Shown here one piece after another: positions 20,965 through 31,900 of a stretch of 64,000 nucleotides of DNA. The DNA lies in assembly GCF_032854445.1 (NCBI RefSeq), contig NC_088300.1:2046001-2110000 (forward strand). Reading direction: 5' to 3'. Below the pieces are notes generated by a model. That model made no database searches. It saw nothing but the letters and a program-made list of their open reading frames with translations, and was not told the DNA's origin. Every line of letters starts with the position of its first letter. The first letter of the stretch is position 1. Origin of the DNA: Liolophura sinensis. Lineage: Eukaryota > Mollusca > Polyplacophora > Chitonida > Chitonidae. The position numbers were made by a program, and so were the translations under genes.

Positions 20965-21348
20965 TTAGGTTATTCGGGCTTTTAACTCTCTTTTTGGAGA
21001 GCAGTCACGACATATATGGCTATAGAAGACGTGCGAGTTATCTCCCATGTATGCACTGCAGGTGTCACATGCTTGGGTTATTTCGCGTGCAAGGTATAAC
21101 GGATTGTAAGAGTTATTCATCTTTTCCCAGCGCTGGAACCTATTGCCATTATCGGTATCACTGAACTGAACTACTACCGATGCCCACAGAATTAGATGGT
21201 ATACAATCTGCAAAATCTGGTCCATGCGTGGGTGCTTATCGATGTTCTCGAGGTCCTTCAGCGATGACTTCGAAAAGTGGAAATGTTGTTGTGGGCTTAA
21301 CCCTTCACTCATTGGACAAAGTGAAAAGACATAACCCTCCAGCTTGTG
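20965..21348 (-). CDS. Possible terminal exon of an unknown protein
   Basis: A good acceptor tract (ggttttacttttcag) precedes an open frame of 127 codons that starts HKLEGYVFSLCPMSEG and ends KRELKARIT, TAA at 20965-20967. The C-terminal third has a possible zinc-binding pattern, C-D-T-C then C-R-D-C about 20 residues later. No family is recognised. A short Cys-containing ORF upstream (21478-21696, minus) could be an earlier exon but lacks a clear donor. It may belong to a host gene or to an unrecognised mobile element; the sequence does not decide. Confidence 0.35.
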   Translation of the reverse strand, partial: HKLEGYVFSLCPMSEGLSPQQHFHFSKSSLKDLENIDKHPRMDQILQIVYHLILWASVVVQFSDTDNGNRFQRWEKMNNSYNPLYLAREITQACDTCSAYMGDNSHVFYSHICRDCSPKRELKARIT

Positions 21349-22200
21349 CTGAAAAGTAAAACCTGTTTTATTTTCATTTTGACCATTGGATCAAATGTGT
21401 AAAGTCGCAGACTGATTTTCTTTGGTTGGTGGGAGAGAATACTACCCTATGCTCCGACTGTCACTGAATACTAGCATTTAACATAGCAGAACTAAGTCAG
21501 AACTGCGGAGAAAGGAAAATCTCTGCATGTTTATCCATGTATTTCCGTTTACTGGACCATGCACGATCAGGAATCCTTCACGCTTTGTAGGCGTAACTTT
21601 CAAAACTGTAGTCACGAAAGAACACATCACTCCATCTATTTCACACTGACATTCACACAATCCTCCAGTCTTGAATTCAAACCATTTTTCAGTCACTCAA
21701 ATCCAACGAGATGACCAGTCAGTTTTCACATCGGGTCATTGTGTTCCACTGCGATTAAAAACCCAATCTTGGTAAATGTAAACATGTAGGGTTTTTTGAT
21801 TAGATTACTCGTTAACGCCAACCTCACTAGGTCAATTGCAGAAACGTGGACCAGTTCCTATACTATCTTTGCAGACATTACTCTTCTCACAGAAGTTTAT
21901 GAATAGAATCGGCGCTGGAATCCATAACTGACATCCCTCATCGATTTGACGATAAAATTACTCAGACTGACAAGAAGAAAAAGAAGAACATGGCAGCCTT
22001 GGGATGCGGGGTGAGGTTTCCAATCTCTAGTCGAATCATAACCTGAACCTAACCAAAGTTAATGTCCTGACTTCAGTAATGCTTTGCTCCTCCCCTCCCC
22101 CCAACCCACCCCAATTTTTTTCCACAAAGAAAGCTAGTGGAAGCGGCCAACCAATTTCAGTGATGTTGGAAATAATGTACATACTATAGGCCTACCCAGC
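21349..22200. other. Spacer with one weak exon candidate
   Basis: Nothing certain is seen. The minus ORF at 21478-21696 (72 codons, several Cys near its start) has no ATG at its 5' end and no clear splice sites, so it is only a candidate exon of the unknown gene at 20965-21348. Confidence 0.3.
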
Positions 22201-22201
22201 A

Positions 22202-22988
22202 ATGGGGCATTGTTACCTCCATTCTCCGGGACATTGTTACCTCCATTCTCCGGGACATTGTTACCTCCATTCTCCGGGATATTGTTACCTCAGTTCTCCG
22301 GGACATTGTTACCTCCATTCTTCGGGACATTGTTACCTCCATTCTCCGAGACATTGTTACCTCCATTCTCCGAGACATTGTTACCACCATTCTCCTGGAC
22401 GTTGTTACCACCATTCTCCGGGACATTGTTGCCTCAGTTCTCCGGGACATTGTTACCTCCATTCTTCGGGACATTGTTACCTCCATTCTCCAAGACATTG
22501 TTACCTCCATTCTCCGAGACATTGTTACCACCATTCTCCTGGACGTTGTTACCTCCATTCTCCGGGGCATTATTACCTCCATTCTCCGAGACATTGTTAC
22601 CTCCATTCTCCGGGACATTATTACCTCCATTATCCGGGACATTGTTACCTCCATTATCCGGGACATTGTTACCTCCATTCTCCGGGACATTGTTACCTCC
22701 ATTCTCCGGGACAGTGTTACCTCCATTCTCCGGGACATTGTTACCTCAGTTCTCCGGGACATTATTACCTCCATTATCCGGGACATTGTTACCTCAGTTC
22801 TCCGGGACATTGTTACCTCCATTATCCGGGACATTGTTACCTCAATTCTCCTGGACGTTGTTACCACCATTCTCCGGGACATTATTACCTCCATTCTCCG
22901 AGACATTGTTACCTCCATTCTCCGGGACATTGTTACCTCCATTCTCCGGGACATTGTTATCTCCATTCTCCGGGACATTGTTACCTCC
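22202..22988. repeat. 24-bp minisatellite, about 33 copies
   Basis: The unit is cattgttacctccattctcc + ggga. Because 24 is divisible by three and the unit lacks stops in several frames, the array is open in two plus-strand frames and one minus-strand frame for about 276-279 codons. The translations (HCYLHSPG, LLPPFSGT, MEVTMSRR periodicities) are low-complexity, and no splice or promoter context supports a gene. Confidence 0.95.
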
Positions 22989-25900
22989 AGATTGTGGCTG
23001 CCTTCAACCTTGTCGGTACACAAATAATATAGGTATTGTTTCTATATAAGCCAATACAATTGTAATCTGTGTAGTTGTTTTGTTAGCATATTGTTTTACA
23101 GTTTATATATTGAAAGGTTGAGGAAGGTTTGTTCAGTCCGACCAAACAGGATAGATATTAGCGTTGCGCAAACCCGAACACTTCAGAAGTTATTGAGCAT
23201 AAGGGCCTGAGGCTGTAATAATCTTGGTGCTGTTCGGGGAGACCTCAGAATGAAATAGAGAAAATACCGGCATGTGTCTTTTGTGTGCTGGGCTATAAAG
23301 TGTCCTCGCTTAATGGAGTTTAGTTACTGCATTATATACAGTATGTAATTTTTCTCCCTGTCAGTTCTGCAGATAGTGCACGCGCTAGTATGTATTTCTT
23401 GGTGTACATAATTTCGTGTTTAATTTGAAAGTTGTGCCTATTCCGTTTAACCGGAGACCAAGGGTTGTAATATACTTCAGTGTTTTTTCACCTGCACTTC
23501 GTTGTAGTTTGCTGTAGCTGAACAGATTTGTGTTACATTTGGACAGTATTATTCTCGACAGACTACGAGTGGTATATGAATGTCGGACATGACGCTTATA
23601 TTTATTGACGTTGAGCTTGATACCAGAGTAGGATTATCTGTTGAGTCTAGAATATCTGCATGTTCTCCCTAACAGCTTTGTTTTTCTGTGTGTGAACAGA
23701 CGTCAATATGATTCTGTCGGAAATGCAGGCGCAGCCGTATATTTCTCATGTATGGTAATTGGTTCTGACAATTTTGAGCCTTTTACCACATTTGATAGCT
23801 TATGCACTGAATTTACGTACAGCCAATAGCATAAAACATTTTTGAATTGGTCTGATACACCGTGTATCACATTGTTGAGCCCTTTCTGGTTTAGTCGAAC
23901 TAGTACGTTGCTCTGGCATGGACCAACAGAGTGGCGAGATCGCGTACATCTACAGCTGGTTTGGCTTTGGCTGTAATCTAGAGAATTTGTCATTTACCTA
24001 TACACGGACCTTGGTTTTGACTAGCCTCTGTCCGGCTTCCGTCCGGCTTTTGCATCTGACTGCCGCTGTATGGCGTCCAACCTTAACCAAATAAGTGATG
24101 TTACTATGTTATTATTCTTTATTTTCAGATCTACTTCAAAAATAATAGACAAGTTTTACGAAAGTACCGCCCTTTCACCCATCAGTACATTTCTGAAATT
24201 GTGTCTCTTCTTGTGAATGGGATCATCATAATGCTCGCTCTTTTCTCAAAGCCTGAAGAGTTGCAGCCCGTGGTCGATCTACCCTCCTTTGAGATTCCCT
24301 TTCCCTTTCTTTTCTTGTTCTTAAGGGGCCAGACTCTCACTTATTACCTCTCACTTAACCAGGCAACGGGAAGGAACTACACCCAACTAACCCAAGCCTT
24401 TACGGTGCCATTCGACGGTCCAGCAAAGGTTTCAAAATCAGCCCTAGAGAACGGTTGAGAAAAATAAAAAAACAAATGGGCGAATACGATAATACAAAAT
24501 GGACAACGCTTTAGTTTGCATGAAAGATTGTCAGCTAATTTAGGCTTGTTGTCACGTGAAAATTGGACCTGAAAAAATTCCCCATTAAGACTGGAAGCAT
24601 TGCTGTACACACATATTTCAAGGGTAGATATTACTGTAAGTTTATTTCCATAATTATAGTACAAGCTGATATGATACATATTTCTATACACTTCATTCTA
24701 AACCTAGATGCACTTGCGAAATAACGTTTGTCAGTGGCTTGACATATTATATTCACCATAAACAGAAGGTAACAACGATAACCAATGGAATGGCCTTCCG
24801 ATAAAACTTCTCGTGCGCGGTTCATTGAGTGTTTATAGAGTGCTTGGCGATATGTTCTACTTAGTGAAACAAGCAATGAAAGAAATGAAAATTGTTCCCT
24901 ACATCATGGCGTCTTGGATGGATTTTAATTGTTCCGATACGCAGTGATTTTCATGTATTTCATGTATTTTCTATGAAACGTGCTATACTGACCGATTGCC
25001 CTGTAAAGGACGTGTAGTATATAATGTGTGATATGAAAATAACAAGGGAAACCCTAAACCTCAAAAGGATAAGGGTTATTTCTGAGTACTTGAAACGTTG
25101 TAGAGTAGTAGGGGCTGGGGCGGTAATGGGCCTTTCGCCTGTCCAGTAGATCTTATATAGCACGGTATAGTATGTTTGGGTAACGGTAAACCAACTTAAT
25201 AATTATTAAGCAGATCAGTGTTTCAGGTTGTAGTGGAAATTTAATTCGACTTACTCTCGTAAATAAAATTTGACCAATGAGGTTGGGTAGGGTCACCATA
25301 TTTAGTTATTTATTTGATTGGTGTTTTACGCCGTACTCAAGAATATTTCACTTATACAACGGCGACCAGCATTATGGTGGGAGGAACACTGGAAGAGCCG
25401 GGCGGAATCCGTAGGTTGATGAAAGACCTTCCCACATACGGCCGGAGAGAAAGCCAGCATCAACTGGACTTGAACTCACAGCCACCGCATTGATGAAAGT
25501 CTCCTGGGTCATTACCCTGTGCTAGCGAGAAATGGTTGAAGAAAGAAGAGGTTAATTTATGAAATATCCGTAACGTAGAATTCGACTGTTTAACTTAATT
25601 TTACGCCTATATAGTACGGCTAACATCACCGTTTGGGCGGAGAGAGTCAAATGCAAAAGTTTTATAGCTTTTTACCCCTATATGTCTTTCTGACCTAAAA
25701 TCCTTTTGTGTAATGAAATATAATATAATGCTCAGCTGAAGTGTCTCGTTATCATCTAGTCCGTTGGCTTTCATACCTTCATATCGGCCGTGCAGTGCTA
25801 CCTGCCTGTCCAAATTCCATGAACACTCCACGGCAACTAATGCTGATGAACCTTAGACCTAATTCTGTCATCAAACACCTTGTATGGAGTCATCAATGGT

Positions 25901-26531
25901 TGACCGGCAGACTGTAGGAAACCTGGAGAGTTAATATTGTTAGTTTATTTAAAGCCAAACCTGTACACATATTTACTTTATCGGCGAAGGACACCGGACG
26001 TGTCACACCGGACGTGTGGCAAAATAGTGACAAACTTTAACACTTGTGACAGATTGATGGTAGACAAATAGCATTCAACCACGTGACCAAGGCCCCACAA
26101 AGTTGTGATTGCGGGGAAATCTACAAATTCCCTCTCTAAACCAAAAACGTGAAGGGTTTCGATGCCAGCAGTGAAACTAGTGACCTTATCACTCATACCT
26201 TGCGTTACCTAGTATGCGAACCTTATAAACCACGTATATAGAGCACTGCACGGGCGGTGAAAGGGTGCTAAAATATTCTGAAAGTTATCTCGTGAATTCA
26301 TTGCATAACAGATGATCAGGTGTAAATGTCGAGAAGGCCTTAAAAAAGCCTTCGCCAATGAGAGGTGGGAAGTAGAATCCAGGGCCTTATTCATGGGAAT
26401 CTTACACCTGTTTGTTTGGGCTAGTTTTTTGTAAGAAACACTAACGAAGGCATTCTTGTCGGTAGTTCTGGACAATCTTCATTTCTGATTGTTGCAACCC
26501 GTATAATTGACGAGTCGCGTACTTGTTAAAA
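22989..26531. other. Gene-poor spacer
   Basis: No exon is recognised. It contains one SINE (25304-25529, minus) and a 43-bp stretch at 23563-23605 that matches 57270-57312 in inverted orientation. The ORFs at 23703-23993 and 24201-24458 lack recognisable motifs. The right end should hold the promoter of the secreted-protein gene. Confidence 0.5.
25304..25529 (-). mobile_element. tRNA-derived SINE, family 1
   Basis: Tail first on plus (ttatttgattggtgttttac), then cgccgtactcaagaatattt, ggccggagag, and a degraded B-box-like cttgaactcacagcc. The tRNA-like head is partly lost at the right end. Confidence 0.85.
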
Positions 26532-27290
26532 ATGGTGGTGAACAAATTACGAATTGTTCTTTGTGCCATCAGCACGTTGCTTTCCGCCACAAATCATGTT
26601 GATACTAAGAAGGTCACGGGCTGTCTGTATCGTGGAAAGTACTACCCTGTAGGAGCGACAGTGGAAGAGAATCTGGAGGGACCCATCTGGTGCTCTGATA
26701 TAATCTGTACCGAAAATGGCCTTGTTTATGGCGACTGGCCCTGTGAAAAAGACACGGCCGGATGCTGGGTGGGTGCAGAATTCTTTCAGATAGGTCACAT
26801 TATATTTCTCTCAAAGGATGGATGTGAGGCGGAGGTTTGCGTCGCGAATGACCTTGTCAAGGACATTTACTATCCAAACTGTTCCCCAACAACAACGCAA
26901 CAGCTACCGCCGTTAGGAATTCTGGGCAATGGTAGGACATCATGGAAAACTTTTATTTTTTTAAGGTGAAAATTACGTGCAGCATTTATGTCTTCTCTTT
27001 AAAAAATGAGTGTATATATATATATATATATATATGACGGTGCCACCAAAATGTGTGTTCTTGGATGGGTGGGACCAATCACTCACTGGTCGAGTTGTCT
27101 AATGGGCTCTTTCAGCTACGTCGTATGTTTGAATCCAGCTGCCTGTGAATCTTTCCAGGGTACAAGTCGGATAACGTCTTGAAATAAACCATCTAAACTG
27201 TGTTTTGTTTAAATATCTGATTGGCACCTCTTTTATTTTTCAGTGTTGGAAGTTCTTGGAAAGAGAAAAACTCCAGACACTTCTGCCTAA
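26532..27290 (+). CDS. Small secreted cysteine-rich protein with two four-Cys modules
   Basis: Exons 26532-26931 and 27244-27290, donor GTAGGA, acceptor ttttcag, TAA at 27288-27290; 148 residues. The start ATG has a favourable context (aaaATGG). Residues 1-20 or so (MVVNKLRIVLCAISTLLSAT) form a typical signal peptide. The mature part has eight cysteines (31, 54, 59, 71, 78, 98, 103, 117) in two similar modules: G-C-x3-G-x-YY-x-VG ... C-x4-C ... C, and G-C-x3-AEFF-x-IG ... C-x4-C ... C. This resembles von Willebrand C-like or single-domain VWC folds, but the spacing is not a clear match. A short Thr/Gln/Pro-rich stretch and a basic tail (GKRKTPDTSA) follow. AATAAA at 27329-27334 ends the transcript. 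A (TA)n run lies in the intron near 27013-27034. Function unknown; extracellular location is well supported. Confidence 0.65.
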
Positions 27291-27563
27291 CAGATCTGGG
27301 CTACCGTTTTCCTTTTAAAATTCAGGGAATAAAGAAACCCAACTGACAAACAGAAAAGACTCTCTGAATCTCTCTTAAGCGAACGAAGACACACCTAGAG
27401 CTCGGTCTGCCGATATACAGGCAGTCAGGAATCCTTTTTCGTGATACGCGTTTTCGTCGCCAGTCCACAGATCTTTTCAAACAAGAATATAAGTGAGCTT
27501 TTTCATTGTTTATATGTATATAGGTCCATATTCATACTGAATGGACGTAAAACACAATTTCCA

Positions 27564-27608
27564 TGTGCGTGTGTGTGCGCGTGTGCGCGCGTGCGCGCGT
27601 GTGTGTGA
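27564..27608. repeat. (GT/GC)n alternating purine-pyrimidine tract
   Basis: About 45 bp of alternating G with T or C, a composition known to favour Z-DNA. It lies between the 3' end of the secreted-protein gene and a minisatellite. Confidence 0.9.
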
Positions 27609-27744
27609 TGGAATGTTAGTAGCAAGTTGTATGAAGAGTAATGCTTTGTTAAAATGCTGGGGGCTTAATGCACAGTTGGATAAATGTGTGTTTATATTGT
27701 TTGTATATTGTTTCTGTGTGTATATATATATCCATGACGTACAT

Positions 27745-28795
27745 GACAAGAAGAACACCATATATGTACGTCCATAACAAGAACAGCATATATTTACGTC
27801 CACAAGAAGAACACCGTACATGTACGTCCATAACAAGGAAAACACCATACATGTACGTCCACGACAAGAAAACCACCACATGTACATTCATAACAAGGAA
27901 AACACCATAAATATACGTCCGTAACTAGAAAAACGCCACTCATGTACGTTAATAACAAGAAAAACACCACATGTACGTCCATAGCAAGAACACCATACAT
28001 GTACGTCAATGACAAGAAGGCCATACATGTGCGTCCATAACAAGAAGAACACCATGCATGTACATCTGTGACAAGAACACCGTACATGTACGTCAATGAC
28101 AACGACGACATACATAAACGTCCATAACAAGAAGAACACCATACATGTACATCTGTGACAAGAAGAACACCATACATGTACGTCAATGACAAGAACGCCA
28201 TACATGTACGTCCCTAACAAGAAGAACACCATACATGTACGTCAATGACCAGAAGAACATCATGCATGTACGTCCATAACAAGAACACTATACATGTACA
28301 TCTGTGACAAGAAGAACACCATATGTGCACGTCCATAACAAGAACACCATACATGTACATCTGTGACAAGAAGAACACCATACATGTACGTCCAAAACAA
28401 GAACACCATACATGTACGTCAATGACAACGACGACATACATAAACCTCCATAACAAGAAGAACACCATACATGTACATCTGTGACAAGAAGAACACCATA
28501 CATGTACGTCAATGACAAGAACGCCATACATGTACGTCCCTAACAAGAAGAACACCATACATGTACGTCAATGACCAGAAGAACATCATGCATGTACGTC
28601 CATAACAAGAACACTATACATGTACATCTGTGACAAGAAGAACACCATATGTGCACGTCCATAACAAGAACACCATACATGTACATCTGTGACAAGAAGA
28701 ACACCATACATGTACGTCCAAAACAAGAACACCATACATGTACGTCAATGACAAGAAGAACACTATACATGAACGTCCATAACAAGAAGAACATC
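27745..28795. repeat. 28-31-bp minisatellite with a 326-bp higher-order repeat
   Basis: Units are variants of accatacatgtacgtccata + acaagaagaac. The rare variant gacaacgacgacatacataa occurs at 28099 and again at 28425, and aagaacactatacatg at 28281 and 28607. Both pairs are 326 bp apart, so a block of about ten units was duplicated as a whole. The array lies directly downstream of NPC2-like gene A. Confidence 0.93.
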
Positions 28796-28850
28796 GCCCT
28801 AAAGATGCAGAAAACAAGACGATGATTGAGCTACACAATTTACATTTCGA

Positions 28851-28856
28851 TTTATT
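28851..28856 (-). promoter_or_regulatory. Poly(A) signal of NPC2-like gene A
   Basis: AATAAA on the minus strand, 75 bp beyond the stop codon of gene A and just before the minisatellite. It is the first canonical signal after the stop. Confidence 0.55.
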
Positions 28857-28930
28857 TCCTAAAGCTATCACAGAACACAACATGCAATGAAAAAAGTAAG
28901 GAGTGTTATATTTAAGCAGCAATGTTATTT

Positions 28931-31900
28931 TCAGCTCCCGATTTCCACTGGCACGGCAAAACAGAACACGTCGTCTGTGTTTTCATCCTTGAGCTCCCAC
29001 TGCACAACAACCTTGACCTGAAATGAGACACACACAAAATAATAGACCTTCTCAGACAAAATTCGCCTTGAAGGTATACTGTCAGTTGAAATCTCCACAG
29101 CAAGGTACAAATAGCTCCACCACAGTGTATTTCAGTACCTGAACGCTTGTTTACCTTCCGTATTCTAACAACACACTTACATGTCAATCGAGTCAAGTGT
29201 CTGGACTAAGCACAACTGAATTGCGGAAGGAGAAACTTATCGAGCAACTCAGTTGCGAGAGTTACGGAGAGCAACAGCCACAAATGTGTCGGATTGACGG
29301 CAAGGAACATTTACGGCTGTTCAAATGCGCGTTACATCTTCTCTAGAAATAAATTGATGTAAACCGCATGTACCTACAAATGAACTAACCTGCTGACTAA
29401 ACAAAAATAGTTCAAGGCAATAAAACAAATTGACAAAAAAGGACATTTTCGAGGTGTAGCCTAATGCAGGCACCACCTTGATAGCTCACGAGCTGCTGTG
29501 ATATAGGCTCGGAAAGTGTGATTATTTTTCATGAACGGACTGGACTGCCATGGGGCCCTTTTGGTTTGCCGAGGTTAGTTAATAGACCACACGGTTGACG
29601 TCGATCTATATGCTAGAGAAGATTTAAGCGCGTGTAAACAACGATAAATGTTCCTTACAGCCAGTCCGACACATTTGGGGCTGTTTCTGTCTGTAGCTCT
29701 CGCAGCACGTGTTGCCGGATGAGAGTTAAGGGGGAAAAGTATGCGTTTTTGTCCTATCTAGCCATAGCGAGGAAACGTTTGTAAAACACATTGACGAAGA
29801 TAATCATCTGGGTATGGTACAGGTTTTCCACATGAACCAGCCTACATAAGTCACGGTTTACTGGCCTTAGCTCTGGAAATCAGATGGGGATATTTCGCCC
29901 CGCGGCCCGCGGATGGTACCATTCGTGCGATTTTCTTCCTTTCTCGTGCCATGGGCCGCGCCCTCTCGCCCCGCGGGTCGCTGGCCGCGGCACGAGAATG
30001 GTACCATTCGCGCGCTATTACCACCGTCATCGCGCCGCATGCTGTGGATTTGGAGCACAGTTCCTTATGAATTCTAAAGTTAGGTCTTCCACTAGTAAGT
30101 GTGATTTTCTGGGTTGTACTTCTTGACGTGACAGATTACAAAGTCTGACATTCCATGTTGATCCATCATCTAGCTAGAAAGATGCTAGGTCTGTTTTCTG
30201 TGCGATCTGGCGATGTTTAGACAAATCTGTTTTCAACTTGTGACCTCGTTGACGTTTTACACGAACCCAGTCACCAGATTTAACACTTTACTGTTTTGCA
30301 TTTCGCTTTGCATCGGTGTAACATCTAACCGTGTTTTGTTTCTTGACAACATGCTTTGCGATTTGCTTTAGGTGAGATGATGAGTTATATTTGTCCTTAT
30401 TCGGATTTATTTCATTGGTGTTTTCACGCCGTACTCTAGAGTATTTCCCTTATACGACGGCAGCCAGCATTATGGTGGGAGAAAACCGGGTCGGTGGTTG
30501 AAGCATGTCCAATGGCTATATGAGTTAGCGGTTGATCATCATTACCGGCTGGTTTCTGAGTAAGTGCGTGCGGCGTTGCAAGGTAGTTTGGCAAAAGAAT
30601 GCGGATACTCGGAGGTTAGATTTCAATCCTTCCTTCAAGACTCTGTTGAATCTCTCAACAGTTCCGTTGCTTTGAGGATTGTAAAGAGATGTCAGACAGT
30701 GTTGGATTCCGTGTCTGAACAGAAATGTTTCAAATTCATCGGAAGTTTTATTGGGCACCGTTATCCGAAATAACAATATTAGGTAATCCCCAACAAGAGA
30801 AGAGATCTTCAAAGATGCGAATAACTGTATCTGTAGTTAATTTGTTGGTCGTAGCAGCCTTAGGCCACATGGAATGGAGATCATGTACAACTAATGGAAA
30901 CCGCTGATCATGTGGGGCAATCTGAACTTCGTCGAAGATGTCTATGGCAATCTGCTTGCAAGCTTGAGGAATGGGCTGCATTGGAGGTTAAATGGGTTTT
31001 ATATTGAGGTATTTATATCGCCATATTGAGACCACAGGCAATACACGAATCATTCCAAACAGATAACTCATGCTGGAGGTGGTGATATGTTCTCAGTTCT
31101 GTTGAAACATCATGAGGCCATCCATTTAAAATATAGCTGTAGATCTGTCTGGGAATTGGATCGCTGGCTGAAGCTTTCTTGACATCTTCCTGGGTGATAA
31201 GACCATCGAGATCAATTCCAAGAACGCAAGCATCCTCTGTCGCCGAAGTTGATACTGTTTCTTCGGGAGCGAGTCTACTGGCCATGTCTGTTACTTCATT
31301 CTTGTTTCCACTGATATGTACCACACTGAAGTTGTACTGAAGTAATCTATCAGCCCATCTGTAGATTCTCCAAGGTCTGTATCCTGAGCCAGATCTTGAC
31401 AGTAATGCTTTCAGTGCTTCATGTTGTGCTTGCAAGGTAAATTTGCGACCGTATGTCAATGTTCACATGCAAATATGCACGCAAGAGCCTCGCGTTCACT
31501 CGTGGGATATTTCTGTTCTGCAGGTGAGAGAGGTGTAGGTGAGCACGCATTAGCGTGCTCCTAGTTCCAGTTCCATGATTCAGTTTTCCGGAGTAACCGA
31601 CGTAAAGGTTCTGCAATTTCTGATACATATCTGGTACATATTTGAGGTAACAATTTGTAGTACCAAGGAACGACTAAAGTTCCTTTGCGTTTGTAGGCTC
31701 TGGGAGATCCTGAATAGTTTTCACATTTGATTCAAGGTGCACTACTCCCTTGGCTGAAATGTTGTAGCCGGCGCAGTCAATGGAGTTCTGTAAAAATTGG
31801 CACCTTTTGACGTTCAGTGTCAGGTTGTCCTCCGAAATACGCTTCATGACTTCTTCCAATTTTTTTCATGATCGGCATGATTCTTTCCCTGAAAACTGTG

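Noticed and set aside
22184-23049. Three overlapping ORFs of about 276-279 codons
   Set aside because: They are frames of a 24-bp array without promoter, splice or domain evidence.
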